A stretch of DNA of 49,434 nt from Lentimicrobium sp. L6 (GTDB lineage: Bacteria > Bacteroidota > Bacteroidia > Bacteroidales > UBA12170). Of the stretch, positions 1 to 8,362 are shown one piece after another (the stretch's first letter is position 1; each line of letters opens with the position of its first letter). Under the pieces are notes generated by a model. That model searched no databases and was not told the origin of the DNA. It saw only the letters and a program-made list of their open reading frames with translations. The stretch spans positions 1 through 49,434 of the forward strand of contig NZ_JABKCA010000040.1 in the NCBI RefSeq assembly GCF_013166655.1, read 5' to 3'. The translations under genes and the position numbers were made by a program.

Positions 1-2
1 AT

Positions 3-311
3 ATGGAGGAGTATTCCAATTCAAAAGAAGTTTTGGTGAGAACTTGTTTGGGAGTAAACCAGCAAAATGGATATTATCTAGAAGTTTATCCCAATCCAGC
101 CACCAATCAAATTACTTTTGAGCTGCCCAACATCAATAAACAAAGCCAGCTCCAAATTAAAGATATCTATGGCAAGGTCATCGCTACACTAATAATAAAA
201 CCAAATCAAAGCAAGCTCATATGGGAATGTAGTGGTATTGCCAGCGGTGTTTATTTTTATGAGGGAGAGATTTCGGGGGAGGTCTATCGTGGGAAGTTTT
301 TGGTAAAATAA
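3..311 (+). CDS. T9SS type A sorting domain-containing protein, 3' end only
   Basis: This is the C-terminal part of a secreted or surface protein whose 5' portion lies left of the window; the in-frame ATG at 3 is probably internal. The last ~75 residues form a typical Por-secretion (T9SS type A) sorting domain. It begins with a YPNPA motif, continues through 'KDIYGKVIATL', and ends with 'GIASGVYFYEG' followed by a short basic terminus. In T9SS proteins this beta-sandwich directs passage across the outer membrane and is then removed or anchored. The catalytic or binding part is not visible, so the function of the mature protein cannot be stated. A pair of strong hairpins follows directly downstream. 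Confidence 0.75.
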   Translation: MEEYSNSKEVLVRTCLGVNQQNGYYLEVYPNPATNQITFELPNINKQSQLQIKDIYGKVIATLIIKPNQSKLIWECSGIASGVYFYEGEISGEVYRGKFLVK

Positions 312-323
312 AAAATTAACCTT

Positions 324-391
324 GTCGGGGCGCGACTCCAAGTCGCACCCCGACTGGATAACCATTAGAAACGATGGAATACAATTCCATC
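324..391. repeat. Tandem pair of triloop hairpins (REP-like palindromic element)
   Basis: Two consecutive palindromes lie just after the upstream stop codon. At 324-354 a 14-bp stem (GTCGGGGCGCGACT against AGTCGCACCCCGAC, one mismatch) closes a 3-nt loop. At 373-391 a perfect 8-bp stem (GATGGAAT/ATTCCATC) closes the loop ACA. The first hairpin is far more GC-rich than its surroundings. No T-run follows, so it is not a standard intrinsic terminator. The rest of the spacer (392-542) is degenerate sequence without a gene. An interspersed palindromic element or an mRNA-stabilising 3' structure are both possible. Confidence 0.55.
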
Positions 392-542
392 TCAGCAGTT
401 TGTACTTTAGTTATAAATTCTATCTCTATGCGGTCTCTGCGTGTTTTCCCTTAGCCGGCCTTTGCGTGAAATCTTAAAAGTTGAGAGCTTAAGAGCTTCA
501 ATGTTTGAGTAATAGCCAAGGCCAATAACCAACAGCTCATCT

Positions 543-1220
543 TTAAAGCAACCGATAAAAAGAAATCTCATTCTCGCTCAAAAGTACTTGCACAGGATAA
601 ACTTCTACTCCTTTTGCTTTGGCATTTTTGAGGAGTCTATCATATTCGGGATCTATCTTTTTTGCAGTTCCAAAGCTATCTACATCGCTTCTTTGTATCA
701 GGTAGATCATGGCGGCTCGTTTCCCTGCCTCCACCAGTTGCATGAGTGTTTTGAGATGTTTTTGTCCACGAGTAGTGGCTGCGTCCGGAAATAATGCTCT
801 GTTTCCTTCCCTCATGCTTACGTTTTTTACTTCCATCCACACTTCTTGCTCTCCATCTTTACCAAAAATATCAAATCGAGAATCCCCAAATTTCACTTCT
901 CGTTTTAAATGGCTTAAGTTAGTAAGTCCAGGAATCAGCTGCTTAGAAACCAATTCGAAGGCAATAGTATTGGCATTATTGGTATTTATTCCCACCCAGT
1001 TGTTATTAATCCAAATCATTTCCCAAGTGAATGGCGTTTTGCGTTTGGGATTATCGGCAGGGGAGAGAAGCACAGGAGCTCCTTCTTCTATGCAACTCGT
1101 CATGCTTCCTGTATTGGTACAATGGGCTGTTATGATGGAACCATCCTCTAGTTCCACATCAGCTAAAAAGCGTTTGTATCGTTTAATGAGCTTCCCTTTT
1201 ACTAAGTTATTGAATTGCAT
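543..1220 (-). CDS. sfsA: SfsA family DNA/RNA nuclease-like protein
   Basis: The 225-aa protein matches the SfsA (sugar fermentation stimulation) family along its full usual length. Family features visible are an N-terminal OB-like DNA-binding portion with 'AHCTNTGSMTSC' near residues 32-43, a basic 'NPKRKT' segment, and a central nuclease-like region with 'RFDIFGK' and 'WMEVKNV' supplying acidic and lysine residues typical of PD-(D/E)xK folds. The C-terminal segment contains 'FPDAATTRGQKHLKTL', also conserved in the family. SfsA proteins were first linked to maltose metabolism in E. coli; the molecular role is still uncertain. The ATG start is supported by the family N-terminus. It is a single-gene unit. 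Confidence 0.9.
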   Translation of the reverse strand: MQFNNLVKGKLIKRYKRFLADVELEDGSIITAHCTNTGSMTSCIEEGAPVLLSPADNPKRKTPFTWEMIWINNNWVGINTNNANTIAFELVSKQLIPGLTNLSHLKREVKFGDSRFDIFGKDGEQEVWMEVKNVSMREGNRALFPDAATTRGQKHLKTLMQLVEAGKRAAMIYLIQRSDVDSFGTAKKIDPEYDRLLKNAKAKGVEVYPVQVLLSENEISFYRLL

Positions 1221-1271
1221 AGGTGTTTTGTTAAATAGGTATTGGCACTAAGGCACGATGTTTCTTAAAGT

Positions 1272-1279
1272 CAAAAGTA
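1272..1279 (-). promoter_or_regulatory. Putative -7 box for sfsA (TACTTTTG)
   Basis: On the minus strand TACTTTTG matches the Bacteroidota -7 consensus TAnnTTTG and lies about 50 bases upstream of the sfsA start. It abuts the T-run of the terminator of the next gene upstream. No clear -33 TTG was seen. Confidence 0.35.
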
Positions 1280-1318
1280 AAAAAAAACTGGCCTCCCGAA
1301 AACATCAGAAGACCAGTA
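1279..1318 (-). terminator. Rho-independent terminator of the C25 peptidase gene
   Basis: Read on the minus strand, an ACTGG-rich arm (complement of 1309-1318) pairs with GGCCAGT (complement of 1288-1294 region) and is followed by eight or more T residues. It lies 28 bases beyond the stop codon of the C25 peptidase gene. Confidence 0.7.
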
Positions 1319-1345
1319 ATATTTAATTAGACCGAAGCCTCTTTA

Positions 1346-4300
1346 TTATTTTCTAATCACAAATCGCTTGTTGATCACGCTTTGCTCTTGAGGAATCATG
1401 ATGAAATAAACACCATCAGATAAATGACTCAAGTCGATATCAATTTGTTCATTAATATTAGAGGCAGCAATGGTATAAACCACTTCACCTATGCTATTAT
1501 GAATAGTAATATCAGCAGATTTTGATAACTGACCGTTGATTTCTAATTTGAATAGTCCGTTATTAGGATTAGGCATTAAAGCAATATCATTAGCTGATAA
1601 TTCACCTAAACCTGTACAATCTTGGAAATGAACCATCATTTCATCAGAACCTTCACAACCTGTAGGATTTGTTACCACCACGCTAACCGAAACATCACCA
1701 GAAGCATCTGCCATGGTTTCATCAATATCTATGGTTTGGTCTGTAGCTCCAGTGGACCAAGCGTAGGCACTTCCTTGATTTTGAGCATCAAGAGTAAGAA
1801 TGATGTGATTACAAACTATAGTGTCTAATCCTAAATCAACACTTGGCGATTCCATAACCGTGATAGCAATAGAACCTTCACCATTTCCATGACATTCATT
1901 GGCATCAATAATAGAGATAAATCCTAATTCCATGCTTTCATCTGAAACAGTGAACTCAATCATATCAGTACTGTTTACCACTTCAAACTCTTGTTCATTT
2001 CCTTCTGCACCCACTTTTAAATTCCAAGGTGAAGCTCCAGTCAGTTCCACATTAACTTCTACTAAACCATTGGCACAAACCTCAGCAGCATCTCCAGAAA
2101 GAATAGCGTTAGGAAGTTCATTTACAGTGACCATTGCAGAACCTTCAGCAGTTCCCACACAAGAGTTAGCATCAGTAATATGCATCAAGGTATAGTTCAT
2201 GCTAGCTTCAGGGCTAAGTGTTAGTTCATAAGGACTTTCTGTGGCTTCGAAGAATAGCTCTAAACCATCCTCATCGTTTACCTCTACATTCCAAGGACCA
2301 TTACCTGTCAGGTCAATGCTAAGAGCTGTTTCAGAACCCGCACACATACTAGCATCAGCATTAAATGCTGCACTAGCTTGCTCGTTTACAGTGATGGCTA
2401 AAGCTTCCGAAGCAGGACCTTCGCCACAAACATTATACTCGCTGACAACTAGGTTTAATTCTCCAGCAAATCCTTCGTTGAATGAAAGGTAAGCGGTATT
2501 GCCAACAGCATTTATTATAGCAGCATCCTCAGGGCTAATAGTCCATGTGTATGTGCCCTCACCAGCTATGGTATAAACCATATCTTGTGCTTGATAACAT
2601 ACTATTGCTTCACCGGCAGGCATTTCAGCTTGCGCAGGTGTGCTAACTATTTCAAGACTCATGGTATTGCTTACAGAACCAGTACTGCTTGTAGCGGTTA
2701 AAGTAAGTTCTGCAGCACCATTATTAATATCGTCAGTACCTAAAGTATAGATAGGATCAACAATGTCATTTGCGGAGAAGGTACCATCACCAGAAGTGGT
2801 CCAAGCTAATGTTTCATAATCAGCAGCTCCACCTTCTAATTGATAAGTAGTTTCTGTATTACAAATTTGAGCATCATCACCAGCATTAGCAGCAGGAAGC
2901 ATCATTGGAGGAAGAACAATAAAATCTACCCAAGCACAATCACTTCCGCCTGTAGCAGATCCATCTTTTACATATTTCCATTTTAAGGTATGAACTCCAG
3001 GGCTGATTGAATAAACGGCTTCAGTCCAAGCTACTTCACCATCCCAGCTGCCTTGCTCTGTATTATCAATATAGAATTTTAGTTTGTCATAACCACTTTC
3101 TGAGCTTACTTTATAATAGAAGCTGATGACATCTTCCATCATTACTTCGTATTCAAGAACCAGTTCGCTGGATTGGTTATGTCCAATAGGGGACGATTTT
3201 GCACTGTATTCACCTTCATAAGATTCGTCATCTACAATTTGCCAATCAGCATTACCTGCAAAAGACCAATCATATTGAGTGAAGTCTCCAGATTCCCAAT
3301 CTTCAACGATGAGGCCAATAGAAATGCCAAACTCTTTGCTAGCGGAATAAGGACCAGCATTTACTTCTGTTGTTATCACAGCAACGCTACCTATTGATGC
3401 ATCAACGGCAGATTCTATATCGAATTCTGCGATAATCATATCAGCACTATCGATGGTAGTAAAAGTAATGTCAGCAGTATTTACAGTTAAATAATCAGAA
3501 GCACTAATGAGGTTGGCAATTCCTTCTGGAGTAGCACAACGACCATTGTTAGCAATTTGAATACTTAGGGTAGCTTCTTCTCCTGGATCTAATCTGCCAT
3601 TATCATTACCTGATGTTTCAGTTAATTCCATATTTAGAATCTCTAAAACTGGGGCGTATCCTTTAATGGAGAATGAACTTTCCCAAACATCTGTACCATT
3701 TGTGGCGCTGAACTCAAAAACAAAGCTATGGTTATCAGGAATTTCTTCAGCTACAGTAAAAGCGAAAGCAGCGTCATGGCTTAATTCTTCATCCACATTA
3801 ATATCACCAAAAGACTCTTGGTTGTCAATGAGTGTGATTAAATCATCATCACAAGTTATGGTCACTTCAACACCAGAAGCCATTTCAGTACCTAGGTTTT
3901 TAACGCTAAAGTTAAGAGCGATTTCTTCGCCAAAATCAACTTTACCATTATTATTTCCTGCAGCATCATCCACTTCAAACCCTGTTTTAACCACATATGG
4001 TCCATCAGGAGCAATCACTTGGATATATCCTTCATGACGGTAATAGTTTTGCTTGGTCACCACCACTTTAATCATAGTTCCCGGAACTTGAGCTTCGATG
4101 GTTACAGGAGCAGAAACACCTGTAGCTTCATCAACACCTATTAATTCTCCATCTACTGAGAAAGCAATCATTGCACCTTCTTCAGCCTGGATATCGATAA
4201 AATCTGGACCACTTACTAATACTTCACTATAATTAATTTCCATTTCCATAGGGACCTCAGTATAAACAATATTGAAGGCATCTCCATGGTGATGGAATAA

Positions 4301-6157
4301 GCGATATGTGATTTGTTTACTATCGGTGTTATAAGGCCAATTTGTATAAGAGAGGAAGTATTTACCAGCAGCGTTACCAAAGGCAGGACGAAATTCTCTT
4401 TCTTCTACTTCTGTTCCACCATAATCGGGCATAAAGTCGGGCCACATATTGTCAAAAACCCCCCAAACATAAGCATCATTTACAAAAGAGTAGGATACTT
4501 GAGAAGCAGCTGTTAAGCTTAAAGCACCACCACTTGTATACCTATGGAATTTCTCTGCAAAACATTCACCAGCCATATCAAAACGACCAGTTAGGCAATT
4601 GATAGAGAAAATATGTCCAATTTCGTCAACATTATTTAATTGGTTGATATAGCTAGATGTGAATGCGGGTTCTCCCCAACCAGATTCCATACCATGGTCA
4701 CGGTGTTGTAGGATAAAAGCACCATCATTGATAGCATTTACTACATCAGTAGCTGTTCCACCACTCCATCCACCCATTTCGCCTGGAGTTGCAGGTAAAT
4801 AACCTAAACCATCAGGGCCAAAATATGAGGTAACTTGGTTGGTATTAGTAGCTGTAGACCAAGGGTCGTTATTAGGATTTCCACCATAAACGGCATTGAT
4901 ACGAACTGGATCTTTTCCTAGAACTTCTCTCATATAACCTCCAACAGTCTCCGAACAAATCTGAAACCACCTTTCGGTTTGCCATCCTAAAGCTGTAATT
5001 GGTTTATTATAAAAATCAGCATCAGTAGGAGGTGTTCTTTCATACTCTAAAAACTTAGTTACCATAGTTTCCATTTCAGCATAATCACGGCCTGTCATAC
5101 GTGCGAAAACGAAATCAGGAAGATCGTTTCCAGTATAATCGGCAAAATAATTATCAGTAATAAAATTACCTGAATAAGGATGGGGATATGTTTTTGAAGT
5201 GATGGTATTGTCATCATTACCATAGTCGGCCATTAATAAAACACCAGAAGGAACCGGATCCCAAGTTTCGTATATGGTATTAAAATAATCTTTTAAACCT
5301 TCTAAGTTGTTTCCGCCCATTTCATCAAGGGTAACCACTTTAGTAGTGATGCCTTGTTCTGTACGGAAAAGTTTGATAGAATCGGCCCAAGGCAAAAACT
5401 CATCATTATTAGGCACCAAAATGAGGTATTCACATCCTTCTTCTTTAGTTGATTTATTCATTTTTGAATAATCTACTTTAGGAAGAGCTTCAGCATTATA
5501 AACGATATCATCTAAAATCTGATCCCAGTATTTGCTTCGGAAACGATCTTCACCATATTGGCCATTACCACCTATGATTTCCACTTCCACTTCTAGGTTT
5601 TTATAAACCACAAGTTCTTTAGTGATAGGGTTATATTGAAAAGGATTCACGCTTACTATGGCGAATGTCATACCGCGAATTTCAGTAGTTTCTGTTTGAG
5701 CTATCTGAGCTGGATAGAAAGCATTTTTCTGATAAGAGCTTCCTTTTACAGCTGGCTTGGCTTCCTCAGTATCAAAAGGAATGGCAGCGGCAGGAGCAAT
5801 TTCTATGTTTTCATAAACTACTTTGTTTTGATAGGTCACATGAACTTTGGATTGTGCTCCATTTGGAATTAACAAATAGCGAGCAGCACTTCCTAAATCG
5901 GGCATACCTTCTTCTGCAGGAAACATGGAAAGACCATATTCCAGTTGTTTCATATTTTCGCCTTGAATTTCAACATCGAATAAATTAAAACTGTGAACGC
6001 TGTGACTTAGCTTGATAGCGCCTTTACTACTTGATTGGATTTGAAATCCATTAGTTTGTGCATTTTCATCAAAGACATAGGATTGGGCACTAGAAAGCAT
6101 AGCAAACCCCAATAAGATGACCATGATAAAAGACATTTTTGGTAAGAGTGATCTCAT
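1346..6157 (-). CDS. Gingipain-like C25 family cysteine peptidase with T9SS sorting domain
   Basis: A very large secreted peptidase, 1603 aa from the ATG at 6157. That start is preferred to a TTG 42 bases upstream because it begins a clean signal peptide (MRSLLPKMSF..., cleavage near SSAQ). Residues ~240-640 form a peptidase C25 domain. The catalytic His is in 'QHRDHGMESGWG' (H488) and the nucleophile in 'IFSINCLTGRFD' (C521), the same spacing and context as in gingipain R. Downstream are two CARDB-like segments, each opened by an 'NGK/RxDxGEE' motif, a lectin/MAM-like module ('WESGDFTQYDW'), several PKD/Ig-like repeats, and a C-terminal T9SS sorting domain (MPNPNNG...VIRK). It should be exported to the surface and cleave proteins. 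P. gingivalis gingipains cut after Arg or Lys, but specificity cannot be read here. Confidence 0.92.
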   Translation of the reverse strand: MRSLLPKMSFIMVILLGFAMLSSAQSYVFDENAQTNGFQIQSSSKGAIKLSHSVHSFNLFDVEIQGENMKQLEYGLSMFPAEEGMPDLGSAARYLLIPNGAQSKVHVTYQNKVVYENIEIAPAAAIPFDTEEAKPAVKGSSYQKNAFYPAQIAQTETTEIRGMTFAIVSVNPFQYNPITKELVVYKNLEVEVEIIGGNGQYGEDRFRSKYWDQILDDIVYNAEALPKVDYSKMNKSTKEEGCEYLILVPNNDEFLPWADSIKLFRTEQGITTKVVTLDEMGGNNLEGLKDYFNTIYETWDPVPSGVLLMADYGNDDNTITSKTYPHPYSGNFITDNYFADYTGNDLPDFVFARMTGRDYAEMETMVTKFLEYERTPPTDADFYNKPITALGWQTERWFQICSETVGGYMREVLGKDPVRINAVYGGNPNNDPWSTATNTNQVTSYFGPDGLGYLPATPGEMGGWSGGTATDVVNAINDGAFILQHRDHGMESGWGEPAFTSSYINQLNNVDEIGHIFSINCLTGRFDMAGECFAEKFHRYTSGGALSLTAASQVSYSFVNDAYVWGVFDNMWPDFMPDYGGTEVEEREFRPAFGNAAGKYFLSYTNWPYNTDSKQITYRLFHHHGDAFNIVYTEVPMEMEINYSEVLVSGPDFIDIQAEEGAMIAFSVDGELIGVDEATGVSAPVTIEAQVPGTMIKVVVTKQNYYRHEGYIQVIAPDGPYVVKTGFEVDDAAGNNNGKVDFGEEIALNFSVKNLGTEMASGVEVTITCDDDLITLIDNQESFGDINVDEELSHDAAFAFTVAEEIPDNHSFVFEFSATNGTDVWESSFSIKGYAPVLEILNMELTETSGNDNGRLDPGEEATLSIQIANNGRCATPEGIANLISASDYLTVNTADITFTTIDSADMIIAEFDIESAVDASIGSVAVITTEVNAGPYSASKEFGISIGLIVEDWESGDFTQYDWSFAGNADWQIVDDESYEGEYSAKSSPIGHNQSSELVLEYEVMMEDVISFYYKVSSESGYDKLKFYIDNTEQGSWDGEVAWTEAVYSISPGVHTLKWKYVKDGSATGGSDCAWVDFIVLPPMMLPAANAGDDAQICNTETTYQLEGGAADYETLAWTTSGDGTFSANDIVDPIYTLGTDDINNGAAELTLTATSSTGSVSNTMSLEIVSTPAQAEMPAGEAIVCYQAQDMVYTIAGEGTYTWTISPEDAAIINAVGNTAYLSFNEGFAGELNLVVSEYNVCGEGPASEALAITVNEQASAAFNADASMCAGSETALSIDLTGNGPWNVEVNDEDGLELFFEATESPYELTLSPEASMNYTLMHITDANSCVGTAEGSAMVTVNELPNAILSGDAAEVCANGLVEVNVELTGASPWNLKVGAEGNEQEFEVVNSTDMIEFTVSDESMELGFISIIDANECHGNGEGSIAITVMESPSVDLGLDTIVCNHIILTLDAQNQGSAYAWSTGATDQTIDIDETMADASGDVSVSVVVTNPTGCEGSDEMMVHFQDCTGLGELSANDIALMPNPNNGLFKLEINGQLSKSADITIHNSIGEVVYTIAASNINEQIDIDLSHLSDGVYFIMIPQEQSVINKRFVIRK

Positions 6158-6196
6158 GATTTTGTGATTGGTTAGAATTAATAAGGCGCTAATATA

Positions 6197-6204
6197 CAAA
6201 AGTA
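6197..6204 (-). promoter_or_regulatory. Putative -7 box for the C25 peptidase gene (TACTTTTG)
   Basis: Minus-strand TACTTTTG fits TAnnTTTG and lies 40 bases upstream of the chosen ATG at 6157. This supports that ATG over the TTG at 6199, which would lie inside the promoter box. Confidence 0.4.
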
Positions 6205-6384
6205 ACAGAGAATAATTATACGCTTGGATCTATTTAGGTGTATTTTGGAAGGATTATAGAGAAGTGTTATTAGGCAGAACCTCAGTGTCTTTTTAGTGAT
6301 TGTGAAGGATGGTAATTTATACAGCCTCTATATGGTAAAAACCTTTTAAAATAGAAATATATTTTATCAAAGCTTGACTAGTTC

Positions 6385-8007
6385 TCAGCAGTGGTTATTT
6401 GGAATTTGAATAGTGAATTTCGTTCCTTTATCAACTTCTGACTCCAAACTCATTTCGCCATTTAATATAATTGCATATCCCTTTGAAATGGAAAGGCCAA
6501 GTCCAGAACCTTCGTAACCATTAGAATGAGAAAAATCGGCTTGCACAAATTGTTCAAATATAGAAGCTTGTTTTTTTTGTGGGATGCCAATTCCAGTATC
6601 TTGAATTATAAATTCAGCCATGGTATCAGTTATGGTATAGCTTATTTCTACAGAGCCTTTGTGAGTAAATTTAATAGCATTTTTAATAAGGTTTGTTAGG
6701 ATGGAATTCAGTTTATATTCATCAGTAAAAAATGGACCGGTAAATGTTATTTGTTCATTGAGTATTAATTCTAATCCTTTTTTTTGGGCTTCTTGGCTGA
6801 AAAAGTTTTGAAGTTCATGCATGATGAGCATGATATTGACATCTTGATATTGCGGTGTTTCCACTCCTGATTCTAATTTTGAAACATCAATAATATTATT
6901 AATGGTATCTAACATTCTATATCCACTTTTTTGGATAATACCAATAAATCGTTCTTGCTCTTCATGTGTGTTTTCTTCAGATTTTAGAAGCTCAGCAAAA
7001 CCAATAATTCCATTCATTGGAGTTCTGATTTCATGACTCATATTGGCCAAAAAGGCAGACTTAAACTTGTCGCTTTCTTCAGCTTTAATTTTTTCCTTCT
7101 CTAACTCACTCATTATTTTGGAATTCAACTCTAATTGTTCTCGGAGGTCTTGGGTTTTATTTCGAACTCTAATTTGCAATACCCTATTAATGACAATAAG
7201 GAATAAGATGAGTAGTATAATAAGTCCACTTGATATTAAAAGTGTTTTAAGGTATTTATGCCAATCATTTGGTCCTCTATTATACTTAGTAATCCATTTA
7301 TCATGTATTTTTTGGTATTCTCCATTGGCTAATATTACTTCTAATCCATTATTTAATAATTCAGCTAACTCTGGAGAATCTTTGGATATTTTAAAACCCA
7401 TATTTCGCTCTAGAATACGATGCTCAGTAGCTTCAACATATTCTTTGTTTAGTTTCTGAGCATAATACATACTTCCAACTCTTTGAGAAATGATACAAGT
7501 CACCTCTTTGCGATCTAGAGAAAGAATTAATTCTTGATAATTATCAATAAATAAAAATTTAGCAGATGGATTTATTGAAAGTACATAATGGATCAAAACA
7601 TCGTTTTTCCACATGGCCACAAGAGGTTGGTTTTTTGTTCTTAGAAACTCCAGTGAAAAATGATTGATATTGTTGGTATTATATAAAAAACAATGTGAAG
7701 TATTTATTGCAGAACGAGTATAAATAAATTGACTTTCGGGACTCCCAGGGTAATGATCACCACCAATAGCTTGAATACTACCATTATTAAGTTTTGAATT
7801 AATGGTTACCCAATCTCCTCCTGTAGTAAAAATGTCCGATTCATAGAGATCATCAATAGCATTTAGGATATCTATATTAAAACCTACCAGTTGACCTTCC
7901 TCACTTAAATAATTATAGGGAGGATAATTATCACTAAACATGATATGGTATTGAGCAGATAAGTTGAAGGAAGTGGCTAGAAATGCTAATAAAATAAAAT
8001 AACGCAT
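6385..8007 (-). CDS. Sensor histidine kinase with periplasmic solute-binding (SBP_bac_3) domain
   Basis: A 540-aa membrane sensor kinase. Residues 1-18 are a signal peptide. Residues ~20-245 form a periplasmic amino-acid-binding-protein type 3 domain ('MFSDNYPPYNYLSEEG...GFNIDIL'). A transmembrane helix spans ~256-274, followed by a coiled coil (~282-316), a HisKA domain with phospho-acceptor His325 in 'NMSHEIRTPMNG', and a HATPase_c domain with N box (N443), G1 box 'DTGIGIP' (D470) and G2 box 'GSGLGLS' (~500-506). There is no receiver domain and no response regulator next to it, so it is an orphan kinase. By analogy with BvgS/EvgS-like sensors it should bind a small solute and signal across the inner membrane; ligand and target are unknown. 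The C1 peptidase gene is divergent from it across a 355-base spacer. Confidence 0.9.
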   Translation of the reverse strand: MRYFILLAFLATSFNLSAQYHIMFSDNYPPYNYLSEEGQLVGFNIDILNAIDDLYESDIFTTGGDWVTINSKLNNGSIQAIGGDHYPGSPESQFIYTRSAINTSHCFLYNTNNINHFSLEFLRTKNQPLVAMWKNDVLIHYVLSINPSAKFLFIDNYQELILSLDRKEVTCIISQRVGSMYYAQKLNKEYVEATEHRILERNMGFKISKDSPELAELLNNGLEVILANGEYQKIHDKWITKYNRGPNDWHKYLKTLLISSGLIILLILFLIVINRVLQIRVRNKTQDLREQLELNSKIMSELEKEKIKAEESDKFKSAFLANMSHEIRTPMNGIIGFAELLKSEENTHEEQERFIGIIQKSGYRMLDTINNIIDVSKLESGVETPQYQDVNIMLIMHELQNFFSQEAQKKGLELILNEQITFTGPFFTDEYKLNSILTNLIKNAIKFTHKGSVEISYTITDTMAEFIIQDTGIGIPQKKQASIFEQFVQADFSHSNGYEGSGLGLSISKGYAIILNGEMSLESEVDKGTKFTIQIPNNHC

Positions 8008-8362
8008 TGAATATTTATTTTCCTAAAGTTCTACGATAAGTTTTATAATCTCGGTTATTGCAAATATATACTTTTAAAAAGGAATACCTATTATTTCTTA
8101 AATTATACTATTTCCAAATTTAGAATGTAGGGCCCTTTAACATGTTTTATTTAATCACTTTAAAAAGAGTTAATTGATCGATTCAACTTTAAATTTAAAT
8201 TTTATGATTTTTTTAAGAAATGTGATTTCACCGAAAAGAACCCATAAATACCGGGTTTTCAAATTTTATTTAATAACACTTGCTATCCCTTTTCGATTAA
8301 ATGTAACTTTAAGTAACCAATTCGCGTAAACGCAGTTATTAAAAATCAAAAAAGGCACAAAG
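8008..8362. other. Divergent spacer between the histidine kinase and C1 peptidase genes
   Basis: 355 bases of AT-rich sequence without a supportable gene. It holds the kinase -7 box at 8061-8068 and small hairpin-forming stretches (ACCC...GGGT near 8245-8262 and GCGTAAACGC near 8324). No recognisable promoter for the rightward gene was found. Confidence 0.5.
8061..8068 (-). promoter_or_regulatory. Putative -7 box for the histidine kinase gene (TATATTTG)
   Basis: Minus-strand TATATTTG is an exact TAnnTTTG match 54 bases upstream of the kinase ATG. No clear -33 element was seen. Confidence 0.4.

Noticed and set aside
709-1251. 180-codon plus-strand frame opposite sfsA
   Set aside because: Fully antisense to the well-supported sfsA gene, with no family resemblance or promoter; a shadow frame.
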